This document shows positions 41,961 to 50,945 of a stretch of DNA of 64,000 bases, piece by piece. How positions within the stretch are numbered: the first letter of the stretch is position 1; each line of letters starts with the position of its first letter. The position numbers were made by a program, and so were the translations under genes. A model generated the notes under the pieces. That model had not been told where the DNA came from. It did no database searches and worked only from the letters and a program-made list of their open reading frames with translations. Origin of the DNA: Paenibacillus oleatilyticus (GTDB lineage Bacteria; Bacillota; Bacilli; Paenibacillales; NBRC-103111); contig NZ_JAHNZO010000001.1 in the NCBI RefSeq assembly GCF_018998565.1, positions 139,774 through 203,773 of the forward strand. Direction: 5' to 3'.

Positions 41961-43052
41961 TCAGCCCACCGCATTTCCTTGAACTTTAAAAGTCGTCGTA
42001 TACCCGGAGGCGTCGATCCGGTGCGTGGAGGACGTAATATAGTACGGTTGGTTGAGGACCCTGCCCAATCCCTCCAGCTTCATATATCGGCCCGCGCAAA
42101 TTTCAGGCAGGCCGATGGTTTCGCCATGCCCGGTAACCAGCTTCATCCCCCGCTCGTTCATAACCGCCTCCGCCTTCGCCTTTGCCTCTTCCACGGAATC
42201 GACATTCGCACCGATATTTTCCTCGAACTCGCCGTGCGTTTTCAGCAAATCTTTGCCCGTCTTGGAGCCGGAGCCAAGCTTGGTGATCTCGGTAGCCGAA
42301 GCGACGATCGGCTTCTGCTGCTTGTCGTCCCAACCGCGCACCGTCACTTTGGTAATCTGGTCGGCAAGGTTCATATCGGTGGCAAAGCTGCGCAAATTTT
42401 GGCCGTAGCTTAAGGTGAGCACGCTGGAAGTCCCCGTAAGCGGTTTGCGAAAATACATCGTTTTGCCCACGAGAAAAAAATCGTAATTGCACATCAGCGC
42501 CAAGTACCTGAGAAATTTAAAGTCGCTCATTCCTTTTTGGTCGATCGTGCCGATCACGGTTTCCGTATCGTCGACGATCACTTTGGGCACATATTTTTGG
42601 CCGATCTCCTTGGCTACGTCGCTGTACTTTTTGTCGATCCAATAGCCGGCCTTCGAGCCTTTCATCATCAGCGTCGACTTGTCCATCCCCTTCACACGGA
42701 GGGTCGGATGGCCCTGTGCCGGATAATCGGCGGTAACGGAAGTGATGATCCCGTAAAATACCGTTTTCAGCTTGTCCGTATAGCCCATTTTCACTTCCAG
42801 CGTTTTCCCCAGGACAAAGTACTCGGCAAGCCATTTGAAATCCCGTTTGACGATATCGTAGGCGTTTTTTACGGAAAAATCGACGAAGTTTGCTTTAGGT
42901 TCGACGCTTGTCGTGACGGTGATGGAGGGAATGGCCATACTTTCGGTGACAATATTGGAGCCGTCGATATAAATCTCGTAAGCGGGTGCGTAGAAATTCC
43001 GGTACTTGCTTTCCAACTCGTCAAACGTATACGTCTTGGTTTCCAGCGCCAT
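41961..43052 (-). CDS. spike hub protein, phage late control gpD-like (Afp8 N-terminal half)
   Basis: 363 residues of the gp27/gpD fold: YAPAYEIYIDGSNIVTESMA at the start and LAEYFVLGKTLEVKMGYTDK in the first barrel, with SDFKFLRYLALMCNYDFFLV in the second half. In VgrG and Afp8 this domain is fused to the OB/needle domain; here the two are separate adjacent genes. AAAGGGGAATGG precedes the ATG. Confidence 0.9.
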   Translation of the reverse strand: MALETKTYTFDELESKYRNFYAPAYEIYIDGSNIVTESMAIPSITVTTSVEPKANFVDFSVKNAYDIVKRDFKWLAEYFVLGKTLEVKMGYTDKLKTVFYGIITSVTADYPAQGHPTLRVKGMDKSTLMMKGSKAGYWIDKKYSDVAKEIGQKYVPKVIVDDTETVIGTIDQKGMSDFKFLRYLALMCNYDFFLVGKTMYFRKPLTGTSSVLTLSYGQNLRSFATDMNLADQITKVTVRGWDDKQQKPIVASATEITKLGSGSKTGKDLLKTHGEFEENIGANVDSVEEAKAKAEAVMNERGMKLVTGHGETIGLPEICAGRYMKLEGLGRVLNQPYYITSSTHRIDASGYTTTFKVQGNAVG

Positions 43053-43100
43053 AAGCCATTCCCCTTTCTTCGTTATGTATTGGCAGGATTATGGCAGCGT

Positions 43101-43724
43101 CTATTCCAGCCTCGGAACGATCAGTCTGCGTCCGGCTTCGATATGCCTGGGGTTGTCGATCTTGTTCGCTTTGGCAATTTCGCGCCATAGTCCGGGATTT
43201 TCATATTCTTGGGCAGCAATCATCCACAGCTGGTCGCCTTGGTTGAACAGCTTTTGCTTCGTGCGGTCGGCGGACTGGCGGGGAATATGCTGGAACTGCT
43301 CTTTCATGCTCATGACGGCCTTAAACGTCACACGAAGCGTAGCTCGCACCGGTATCCCGGAATCGAGAAACATCGTAAATTTTTGCGAAACCTTTTCGAC
43401 AATGCCTTTAAAATTCAAGGAGCCCCATACAAAACGGCATGGCGGCGGCGCGTGCAAATCTTTATCCACATCGAGCAGCTTAACGACTTTCGAGGTGTGG
43501 GCGCGGACATCCGTGCCTTTCTCGTAGCTGTCGAAGAACAGGTCCATCGACAGCGTCGTCGCTTCCCCGCTCACAAATTGGGCAATCGGCGCGTTCAAGC
43601 CGGGAATCATCTGCCACGCAAATTTGTTGGACGACTCCAACTGGTATTCCTTCGGGTTAAACAGCACCTCGATCTCCTGTCGGCTGCCGCCTTCCACAAT
43701 AATTTTGGCTTTCGTTAAAGCCAT
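43101..43724 (-). CDS. LysM-domain tail protein (Afp7 type)
   Basis: About 207 residues. The N-terminal part (IEVLFNPKEYQLESSNKFAW, then TLSMDLFFDSYEKGTDVRAH) and the C-terminal LysM (FNQGDQLWMIAAQEYENPGL, then NPRHIEAGRRLIVPRLE) match Afp7/gp53-like proteins that connect hub and tube. The start at 43724 (MALTKAK) has GGGTGAGGCGG upstream; a longer frame to 43835 overlaps the upstream gene. Confidence 0.92.
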   Translation of the reverse strand: MALTKAKIIVEGGSRQEIEVLFNPKEYQLESSNKFAWQMIPGLNAPIAQFVSGEATTLSMDLFFDSYEKGTDVRAHTSKVVKLLDVDKDLHAPPPCRFVWGSLNFKGIVEKVSQKFTMFLDSGIPVRATLRVTFKAVMSMKEQFQHIPRQSADRTKQKLFNQGDQLWMIAAQEYENPGLWREIAKANKIDNPRHIEAGRRLIVPRLE

Positions 43725-43767
43725 CCGCCTCACCCTTTGCAAGTTCGGGAATCGCGGCCGCAGGGGT

Positions 43768-46700
43768 TCAAAGCCCGCTGCGCTGCCGCTCGAATTTGAT
43801 TTTGTTTTCCAGCTCTCTATACACTTGGTCGACAAAACGGTCCAAGTCCGGTAAAGCCGTCTGAGACGCGGCTGATAGCTCGATTTTCATCGCTTCAAGC
43901 TGGGCGGAAACCTGGGTGACGGCCTGCGCCGCCGCTTGCTTCGCCAAGGTCCCGGTATCCGGCTTCTGCTTTTTATGGTATTCGATTTCGGAGCGCGCAG
44001 CCCGGTAGGACGGGCTCGGCGTGACGGCCGCCTTGGCGTGCTGCTGAGCCGTGCGCATTTGAAGCGCGACGCGAGGCGTTAAAGCGCCTTCGGCACTGGC
44101 GCTGGCGGGCACCGCGGGCGAACGCGGCGCGACAGCTTGCTGCCGATGCAATTGCAACGGCAGCGACGCGGCTTGGGGCGGTTGGGTGCCTAAGACGCTC
44201 GCGGGCATTGCGGGCGAACGATGCGCATCAGCCTGCAGCGGATGCAACTGCAATGAGCGTTGCGGCACTCCGGGCGACAACACACCCGAGGCGTTTGCCA
44301 ACATCGCGGACAGACGCTGCACGTCTGCCTGCGACGGATGCATCTGCAACGCGGGTAACGGCGATCCAGGTGACAAGACGCCCGAAGCGTTCGCAGGCAT
44401 CGCGGACAAGCGTTGCTCGTTAGCCTGCGATGTATGCATCTGCAACGGGCGTTGCAGCGATCCGGAAGACAAGACGCCCGAGGCGTTCGTGCGCACCACT
44501 GACAGACGCTGCGTGTCAGCCCGCGACGGATACAGCTCCAACGGACGTTGCGAAGCACGAGGCGGGAAAATGCCCAAGACGCTCGCAGTTGCAGCAGACG
44601 ACCAGTCTGCGCGAACCTGCGGGAGCTTGTTTGCAATGGCCGCTGCCATACGAGTCGAAGGGTCCGGCAATGCTTGTACAAATGGCGGTCCGAACACAGT
44701 CGCTTGACCTGCCTTGGCATGCTGCGAGGGGACGACCCTGAATTGAGGAACTGGTGCTGTTGGAGCCATGCTTCCAACTGAAGCCGAAGGGTATACGGCG
44801 CTATTCCGTTTAAACAGCGTCGCATCCGGGCCTGCCGGATGTCTACGCATTGCCCGTTCTTCCGCATCACCGTCCCTCAAGGCAATCCTGCTCCCACCGA
44901 TGTTACCCGCAAAATCCGTTACATTCGGTAAGAGGGCTCTCAATCCGCCCTCCGAACGTAAGCTAACCAGTTTATGAAGGATAAAGGAATGTACGGATAA
45001 AAACCGGGATTGTTCGTACTGCGCCGGAACAACCGGATGTCGTCGTACATCTGTTAAATTCCAGCCCCATCCTTCCGATTCGCGTATCTCGTCTGATGTG
45101 CTTCGAAGCACAATATCCACAAGGCTTGAACCAGCCCCGCGAATAAACCTACGAATCATTGGATTCGCAGAGCCCGAAACCGTCCTGGTTGTAAAGCTTC
45201 GAACGGCTTCGCTCGTAAAGCCCGAGACCGTATCGTTCGCATCATGCCTAGCATTTTTCCCACGTGTCGGCGCTGAATTCGATTGGGAGGCTTGATGCCG
45301 ACGAACGTAACGCTGCTTCACCGCCCCTATGGAATTGGCAGCATAAATCTGTGTACCAATAGACACAGCTCTTCCTCCAAACGGCAAAGGATGGCGTTGG
45401 AGTTGCCGTCCTTCGACAGCGGATGACCGTTTGGCCGAGACGATCGGCGAATTGCTGTTCACCCCGGATAGGCTTGTCATCGGATTTCCGGTTTTTACAG
45501 CTACCGGCTTAGGCTGAACAGTAACAAGCCCCGTTCTTTCGTGTCGGACAGGGACTGCCAAATCAGCCGTCATTTCTCCGCTCTCTGCCTCCGCAATGCG
45601 GCTGTGATATAACTGTTCGCTTGACATGAGCATTCGGCTGTGAAGTGGAACAGAGCCGTACGAATGTACCGAACTATCGTATTCAAACGCAGAAATACCA
45701 GTGGATGGCACGACACCGACAAGCATCTGAAGGGAACTGATACCGCCAAATTTATTGCTGCTTCGTCCCGGACTTTGGCTGATAAAAACATTATCTCTGC
45801 GCAAGGACGCGCTCATCGGATAATGAAACCGAAGCGAAACCGACGATTCGTTCCCGATCTTCCGCTGCACAATAATAGGTGCCCGACCGTAGAAAAGATC
45901 GGCATTCACCTTTTGCCAATGCGTTCGTTCGAAGACGGTGGTGGTTGACGATAATACAGCCGTCTCGTAACGACGGTCCGATATGTCTCGCATAGACTTA
46001 GCCGGACCATCCATGCGTAACCGCCCAAGTACAAACAGGCGGCCTTCCGAAGCTGCCGCAGCAGCATCCGTTTGACGGCTTCCCGTCATGCGCTTCTTTT
46101 CAAGCCGGGCATCCAGCGTCCGATGACCGCCCAAGGAACCTGCTTCAAACAAGCCAATGCGGCGCTGCAGCAAAATTTCCATACCGAGGGAGGATACTCC
46201 CTTCGGTCTAAGCCACGACCGTTCGGTAACGGATGCCGTTCCGCGTTTTTTCCAACCCGCACTTTGTCCAGCGTTTCCTCCAAGCGTCCGATTCCTTTTA
46301 TCGTCATCGTCAATCGGACTTGCGGCGACTATGATCGGACGCACAACAGTACGGCCGCCCCGACTTTCGCTTACGGTTCGATATCCCTTCTTATCGTCCG
46401 AATCAACCGGACTTGACGCTTTTTCCAAACGTCCGCGTAAATGGAGGCCTTGGCTCTCGCTTATATGTTGACTTAGGACATCATCGGCCATGACCGAATA
46501 AAACTGTGTTGTCCGATCTATATGTATAGGATTGAAAGCCTGTTGCCGCAAGGAAATCCGCTTCCATTCCAAGACCTGCCCGAAGGCCCGCCCCTGCTCT
46601 TGCTCCGGTTTGCGCCACTCGCGCTCAAGCAGCGGACTCCGGCTGCTTTCTCCCGAAGAAGATCCCTGCTGCAAGCCCCGTTGCCGTTCGTCGCGACGCT

Positions 46701-47481
46701 CCTTTATTTCCGCTGCCGCATCGGGGTTTCTCAGAGCCGCCATCGCCTTGGATTCGGGCTTCCGTCTGGCCTGTCGCACCTGATCAACAGGTACATGCCG
46801 CGCCCGTTCACCGGATAAGTTGTACCCTCTGCCTGAACGTTCGGCAAAGCGATAATCCCTGCGCAGCACCAAAGGCTCTCTCATCCCACGACCGCGTATA
46901 CGCCCGCTCGAATGAACCATCAGCCCTGCCGAAACCGACTGCCTAATGCCTATATCCGCAGAATTTCGCGAACCGGCCGCTTCCCCGTTCGTCTGAGGAT
47001 GTCGATGCGCACCCAAAGGCGTAGAACCAACCGCTCGCTCCATTTCTCCAACATTCGAACGCAGCGCCTTGCTTTCTTGCCGACGATCCGCCCGCATCGT
47101 GCCGGTTGCCGAATTCGCCGCAGTTATCCGCGATGCCGTTCCCACACCTGTCGGTAAAAAAGAGCTTGTCTTTCGTTCCGAAGCGTCATGCCGTCGGGCC
47201 AGCTTTTCCAGCAGATGCAGCGTCCGCCGGTACGTTCGAAGCATATCCCGCTCTTCTTGCTTGAGCAATTGCAGCTGCATTTTCAAATGAAGCGTGAATT
47301 GAACCAGCGAGACATGCTGAACAGGAAAGCCTCCCTCTCCGGCCTCAAGCAAGGTTAGCGCTTGCGGTCCCAAGTAGTTCCTGGACGCAAAGCCGTATTT
47401 CCGCGTGATTTGTTCGGCGAACCGGAGATGCCCCGGCATGCTGGGCGCCGGCCCCGCTTGGATGCGCTTCGTCGTTCTCAT
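43768..47481 (-). CDS. large repeat-rich eCIS protein of unknown role
   Basis: 1237 residues. Residues 1-95 look folded and helical (FAEQITRKYGFASRNYLGPQ; FTLHLKMQLQLLKQEERDML). The long middle is low-complexity, rich in Arg, Ser and Gln, and looks disordered. Five repeats of about 32 residues (consensus SQAD-QRLSAM-ANASGVLSPG) lie at DNA 44080-44550. The last 30 residues, DLDRFVDQVYRELENKIKFE, resemble the conserved end of proteins that sit before Afp7 in other eCIS. GC and codon use are below those of the operon. Its position fits Afp6 or a tape measure, but it is not a classic coiled coil. Confidence 0.7.
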   Translation of the reverse strand: MRTTKRIQAGPAPSMPGHLRFAEQITRKYGFASRNYLGPQALTLLEAGEGGFPVQHVSLVQFTLHLKMQLQLLKQEERDMLRTYRRTLHLLEKLARRHDASERKTSSFLPTGVGTASRITAANSATGTMRADRRQESKALRSNVGEMERAVGSTPLGAHRHPQTNGEAAGSRNSADIGIRQSVSAGLMVHSSGRIRGRGMREPLVLRRDYRFAERSGRGYNLSGERARHVPVDQVRQARRKPESKAMAALRNPDAAAEIKERRDERQRGLQQGSSSGESSRSPLLEREWRKPEQEQGRAFGQVLEWKRISLRQQAFNPIHIDRTTQFYSVMADDVLSQHISESQGLHLRGRLEKASSPVDSDDKKGYRTVSESRGGRTVVRPIIVAASPIDDDDKRNRTLGGNAGQSAGWKKRGTASVTERSWLRPKGVSSLGMEILLQRRIGLFEAGSLGGHRTLDARLEKKRMTGSRQTDAAAAASEGRLFVLGRLRMDGPAKSMRDISDRRYETAVLSSTTTVFERTHWQKVNADLFYGRAPIIVQRKIGNESSVSLRFHYPMSASLRRDNVFISQSPGRSSNKFGGISSLQMLVGVVPSTGISAFEYDSSVHSYGSVPLHSRMLMSSEQLYHSRIAEAESGEMTADLAVPVRHERTGLVTVQPKPVAVKTGNPMTSLSGVNSNSPIVSAKRSSAVEGRQLQRHPLPFGGRAVSIGTQIYAANSIGAVKQRYVRRHQASQSNSAPTRGKNARHDANDTVSGFTSEAVRSFTTRTVSGSANPMIRRFIRGAGSSLVDIVLRSTSDEIRESEGWGWNLTDVRRHPVVPAQYEQSRFLSVHSFILHKLVSLRSEGGLRALLPNVTDFAGNIGGSRIALRDGDAEERAMRRHPAGPDATLFKRNSAVYPSASVGSMAPTAPVPQFRVVPSQHAKAGQATVFGPPFVQALPDPSTRMAAAIANKLPQVRADWSSAATASVLGIFPPRASQRPLELYPSRADTQRLSVVRTNASGVLSSGSLQRPLQMHTSQANEQRLSAMPANASGVLSPGSPLPALQMHPSQADVQRLSAMLANASGVLSPGVPQRSLQLHPLQADAHRSPAMPASVLGTQPPQAASLPLQLHRQQAVAPRSPAVPASASAEGALTPRVALQMRTAQQHAKAAVTPSPSYRAARSEIEYHKKQKPDTGTLAKQAAAQAVTQVSAQLEAMKIELSAASQTALPDLDRFVDQVYRELENKIKFERQRSGL
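44080..44550 (-). repeat. coding tandem repeats of about 96 bp (five units)
   Basis: Five degenerate in-frame units of 31-32 codons, e.g. QRPLQMHTSQANEQRLSAMP and LPALQMHPSQADVQRLSAML. Identity falls toward the 3' end of the gene, suggesting expansion by slippage or recombination. Confidence 0.8.
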
Positions 47482-47530
47482 CGTCCGTGCCCCTTGACTT
47501 CAATGTTGCCCTTCATCCGCATTCTTTCCG

Positions 47531-47974
47531 CTAACGGGCGTAAATGGCCTTTAATCCGTTGTGCACCAGCTCGATCGTCTCGACCGCGACCTCGCTGCTC
47601 GAAGCGCTCAACTCGGGTCCGGCCCATTTGACCGGGTAACAGCCGAAGAAATTCCAGCGGATCATTTCCTGCCACGAGGCGTCGTATAGAATAATCGAGC
47701 CGCTTTTGCGCTTCACCTTGCCTCCTGCAGCGCTGAAATACCAGTCCCACAGGTCGCTCGATTTCGTGATGCCCCGTTTCAATACGATTGGAGGCGATTT
47801 CGTCCCTTTCGGCAGGCGGTGCGTATAGCCGTTCACCCCGCCCTCGGCTACCTCCTCGAACTCCAGCTCCGACTGCAGTCCGCTAACCTCGGAGAAGCCG
47901 GCAACCAGCATGCCGTCAAGCTCCACCATAAAACGAAACGCTTGTCCGAAGATTTCCGAATCGGCTGCGTTCAT
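47531..47974 (-). CDS. tail tube protein 2 (Afp5-like, gp19 family)
   Basis: About 147 residues: FGQAFRFMVELDGMLVAGFS then EVSGLQSELEFEEVAEGGVN and WDWYFSAAGGKVKRKSGSI. Typical eCIS inner-tube or tube-initiator protein, paralogous to the gene at 48614. AGAGGTGA lies 6 bases before the ATG at 47974; an upstream in-frame GTG at 47983 overlaps the previous stop. Confidence 0.92.
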   Translation of the reverse strand: MNAADSEIFGQAFRFMVELDGMLVAGFSEVSGLQSELEFEEVAEGGVNGYTHRLPKGTKSPPIVLKRGITKSSDLWDWYFSAAGGKVKRKSGSIILYDASWQEMIRWNFFGCYPVKWAGPELSASSSEVAVETIELVHNGLKAIYAR

Positions 47975-47979
47975 GGGCT

Positions 47980-48171
47980 TCACCTCTTTTTAAAGACGTC
48001 GAAGGGGTTGTCCGGCTCATCGTTCAGGCTGCGGTTGATGCGCGAAATTTCCGAGCACCACCGCCGCCGTTCGCGATGCTCCATGTTCATGATATCGTCA
48101 TGAGGCCAATGAAAATAATAAGCCAGGAACGCGGCTTCCTCATAAATTTTATCCGCCGGATAGACCGTCAG
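47980..48171 (-). CDS. DUF6760-like small eCIS protein with CTG start
   Basis: 63 residues: YPADKIYEEAAFLAYYFHWP, then HDDIMNMEHRERRRWCSEIS and RINRSLNDEPDNPFDVFKKR. The family sits next to tube genes in most eCIS loci. No ATG, GTG or TTG lies in frame between the upstream in-frame stop and the conserved YPADK; the only plausible start is CTG at 48171. It forms a CTGA overlap with the stop of the upstream gene, exactly like the usual ATGA coupling, and GGAGGGG lies just before it. The last bases overlap the region of the next tube gene. Confidence 0.85.
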   Translation of the reverse strand: MTVYPADKIYEEAAFLAYYFHWPHDDIMNMEHRERRRWCSEISRINRSLNDEPDNPFDVFKKR

Positions 48172-48545
48172 TTCCCCTCCGTCTCGGCTAAAAAAGAGAT
48201 GTCCACCTCAAATTCGTGGTCGCATTTCGGACAGACGGTGCGCACGCTGAGCTTTTCCACTTCGTTAATTTGCCGGTAAAAATTTTGCAAAAAAGCAAGA
48301 TCCGACGTAAACAGCCGTTCGATCACCTTCGTATCGATCGCCCTTAAATCGCCCAGCTTGGTAATGACTCTAGCTAGCAAAATAATGCTCAAATAACTCG
48401 GGTTTTGCTGCACGCGCTGATCCCGCATCGGCAATATTTCATCGGCTGCGGTAGCCAGACGCATCACGCCCCGTTTGTGCAAGCTGCCGTTCTCGTCCAC
48501 ATAACCGCGCGGAAGCTCGAATTCGTATTCCGTTCTGAACTCCAT
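48168..48545 (-). CDS. eCIS tail assembly protein with CxxC zinc motif
   Basis: About 125 residues from the ATG at 48545 (AAAGGAGGACATC upstream). FELPRGYVDENGSLHKRGVM then LATAADEIL is the recognisable N-terminal block; the end has VRTVCPKCDHEFEVD, a half zinc-ribbon. In phages and eCIS the proteins encoded between tube and hub genes often act as assembly chaperones; that role is inferred. Confidence 0.8.
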   Translation of the reverse strand: MEFRTEYEFELPRGYVDENGSLHKRGVMRLATAADEILPMRDQRVQQNPSYLSIILLARVITKLGDLRAIDTKVIERLFTSDLAFLQNFYRQINEVEKLSVRTVCPKCDHEFEVDISFLAETEGN

Positions 48546-48613
48546 GATGTCCTCCTTTGTGAGAAGCCTGCCGGAAGAAAACAAACGCTAGTCCCTTCCG
48601 GCGCTTCCAGTCG

Positions 48614-49048
48614 TTACTTCGTCCGCGTCATGCCTTCGTGCGCCAGCTCCAAGTGTTCAATGGCAACGTCGGAAGCCGTGGCATTGAAATCCGGCGCCGT
48701 GTATTTGCAAGGCCATGCTTCGATGATCTGCCAGGTCGCCACGTCCTGCCCCTCTTCGTCAAGCGCAATGATCGTTACGGTTTTGCGGGTCACCTTGCCT
48801 TGTAAGCAGCTGGAAATCCATTCGTATAAATCCAAGGAGTCGGTAACTCCCCACTTCAGCGTAATATTTCCGTATTTGGCCAATCCCGGGAGCTTGCGGG
48901 GCGTAATGACCTCATTTCCGTTGCGGTATTCCACGACATCGAGCGATGCGTCGAAGCCGGAAACCTCGCTGAAGCCCGCTTGTTGAATCCCTTCAACCTC
49001 TACTCTGTATCGAAACTTGCGATACGGATCGGTGCGTTCCACTGCCAT
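48614..49048 (-). CDS. tail tube protein 1 (Afp1-like, gp19 family)
   Basis: 144 residues: DPYRKFRYRVEVEGIQQAGF then SEVSGFDASLDVVEYRNGNE and the end HLELAHEGMTRTK. This is the main inner-tube protein by position right after the sheath. AAGGGG lies upstream. Confidence 0.93.
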   Translation of the reverse strand: MAVERTDPYRKFRYRVEVEGIQQAGFSEVSGFDASLDVVEYRNGNEVITPRKLPGLAKYGNITLKWGVTDSLDLYEWISSCLQGKVTRKTVTIIALDEEGQDVATWQIIEAWPCKYTAPDFNATASDVAIEHLELAHEGMTRTK

Positions 49049-49082
49049 GCTGAGCCATACCCCTTTCTACTGTAACCATCCA

Positions 49083-50813
49083 TTATTCCGAACCGGTTTT
49101 TTGCGTAATCCGGAAAATGACAAATTCCGCCGGCTTGACCGGAGCGATGCCGATGACGCAAATCAGGCGGCCGTTATCGATGTCGTCCTGCGTCATCGTG
49201 TTGCGGCCGATTTGAATATAGAACGCTTCGCCCGGGGTTGTCCCCGCAAGCGCCCCGTCTTTCCAGACACGGGTCAGGAACGCGTCGATCGTACGCTGAA
49301 CGCGGGCCCACAGCTTCTCGTCGTTCGGCTCGAAGACGACCCAGTTCGTGCCGTTCTTGATCGAGCCTTCCACAAAAATGAACAAACGGCGGACGTTCAC
49401 ATATTTCCACAGCCCGTTCGAGGAAAGCGTTCTCGCCCCCCATACGCGAATCCCTTGGCCTGTAAAGGAACGGATCAGGTTGACGCCGCGCGGGTTCAAA
49501 ATATCTTGCTCGCCTTTATTGTACTGGCAATCGAGCCCGACACAGCCGCGCACGACTTCGTTCGCAGGCGCTTTATGAACGCCCCGCGTATTGTCGCTGC
49601 GGGCATAAATGCCGGCGACGGAACCGGACGGCGGTATGTAAATATTACGCTTGTCCAGCGGATCGAACACCTGCAGCCAAGGATGGTACATGGCAGCATA
49701 CTGCGTATCGAAAATATCGCGGTGCGTCATCACGTCGGCAATTTTCGTTTTATCCTGCGGAATATCGAGAATCGCGAAACGGCTGCCCAAATTTTCGCAG
49801 TGCGCGACAAGCGCAAGCTGCACGTTCGGGTCGGTTACGCCGGGTACGGCCATCAGACTGACTTCGTCGTTGTCGATAAAAGCCTGGATGCCCGTCCGTT
49901 TACCAGGACCGAGGTCCTGACCCATGAAATCTCCCGCCGACAAGGCGTCCGCAGAACCGTCGCTGCCGCCCGACAGTTCGATCGCGAACTTGCCGGCCGC
50001 TTCCGGCTGACCGGAGATGACTTCGAACGGATGCACCGCGCCATGGTCCGCACCGTCGCAGGAGACGCCGATAATATTGGACTTGCCAATTGCTTTCTCC
50101 ACATGATTCGGGGCCGTAACGTTAAGGGAAACACGCTCGTACGTTTCCGCTTCGTCCCCATAGAACGCATGCAGCGTAAATTCGCACGTCGTGAGCACCT
50201 TCGCCGGAAGCAGGTTCGCGTCGACAACCTCTTCGCCGCCTTCCAACGGGCTTTCCAGCTCGATGATGTTGTCCTGCGACGAAACGACGCGGTTGTACTG
50301 CTTGCTCTCGCCGTTATCGAAGGCTACGATGTCGCCCGCTCTAAAACCGGCGCTGCTTTTCACGCGGTACTTCTTCGATGTCCCGGCATCACCTAAAATT
50401 TCATAAATTTGCGTCTTCGCTTTGCTTGCCGGCTCCAGTACGACCCGGACCCGGTTACCCCATTCACCCGGATTTTTGGCGAAGAGCCGGAGCGCGGAGC
50501 TTCCGTCGTTCGACGCGGACTTCGCATCGGACGGAGCCACCCTCATCACGTAGCAGCGCGAGCCGCCGTTCACGAAGAAGTGTTCGACCGCATAGGCCAA
50601 ATACCGGTAAGAGCCAAAAACGTTCTCAGCGAGGTATCCCCCGAATTGCCGTGTAAAATCGTTCATACTGGTAATGAATTGCGGCAGCCCTTCCACCGGC
50701 CCTCTGGCAGCGAGACCGATAAAGCCCGCCGTGCTGGTGCTGACCCCGCCCAGCGGCACACCGCCGCTGTCGAACTCTTCCACGTATACTCCCGGCGATA
50801 AATATTCAGCCAT
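49083..50813 (-). CDS. contractile tail sheath protein (Afp2-4 type)
   Basis: 576 residues. MAEYLSPGVYVEEFDSGGVP and STAGFIGLAARGPVEGLPQF are the conserved sheath start; the C-terminal domain has PRGVNLIRSFTGQGIRVWGA then RTLSSNGLWKYVNVRRLFIF. Only one sheath gene is present, as opposed to the three of Afp. It surrounds the tube and contracts to drive it out. AGGAACAA precedes the ATG. Confidence 0.96.
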   Translation of the reverse strand: MAEYLSPGVYVEEFDSGGVPLGGVSTSTAGFIGLAARGPVEGLPQFITSMNDFTRQFGGYLAENVFGSYRYLAYAVEHFFVNGGSRCYVMRVAPSDAKSASNDGSSALRLFAKNPGEWGNRVRVVLEPASKAKTQIYEILGDAGTSKKYRVKSSAGFRAGDIVAFDNGESKQYNRVVSSQDNIIELESPLEGGEEVVDANLLPAKVLTTCEFTLHAFYGDEAETYERVSLNVTAPNHVEKAIGKSNIIGVSCDGADHGAVHPFEVISGQPEAAGKFAIELSGGSDGSADALSAGDFMGQDLGPGKRTGIQAFIDNDEVSLMAVPGVTDPNVQLALVAHCENLGSRFAILDIPQDKTKIADVMTHRDIFDTQYAAMYHPWLQVFDPLDKRNIYIPPSGSVAGIYARSDNTRGVHKAPANEVVRGCVGLDCQYNKGEQDILNPRGVNLIRSFTGQGIRVWGARTLSSNGLWKYVNVRRLFIFVEGSIKNGTNWVVFEPNDEKLWARVQRTIDAFLTRVWKDGALAGTTPGEAFYIQIGRNTMTQDDIDNGRLICVIGIAPVKPAEFVIFRITQKTGSE

Positions 50814-50945
50814 TTGTTCCTGATCCGGATATCGTCATGTTCCGAATCAGTTCCTCCCTCCCAATCGTCATCGCGATTCCTCATGCTATCGATTTCCCGG
50901 ATGTATGCTGGCTTATGTATCGATACCTTACTTCCCTCCGCTTCC

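Noticed and set aside
44080-44550. Regular repeats that could suggest a CRISPR array
   Set aside because: Units of about 96 bp are in frame, degenerate and without spacers; they encode 32-residue protein repeats. No cas genes are nearby.
50814-50945. Small gene between the Ig-like protein and the sheath
   Set aside because: The open frame continues into sheath codons in the wrong frame, and no start or family pattern supports it.
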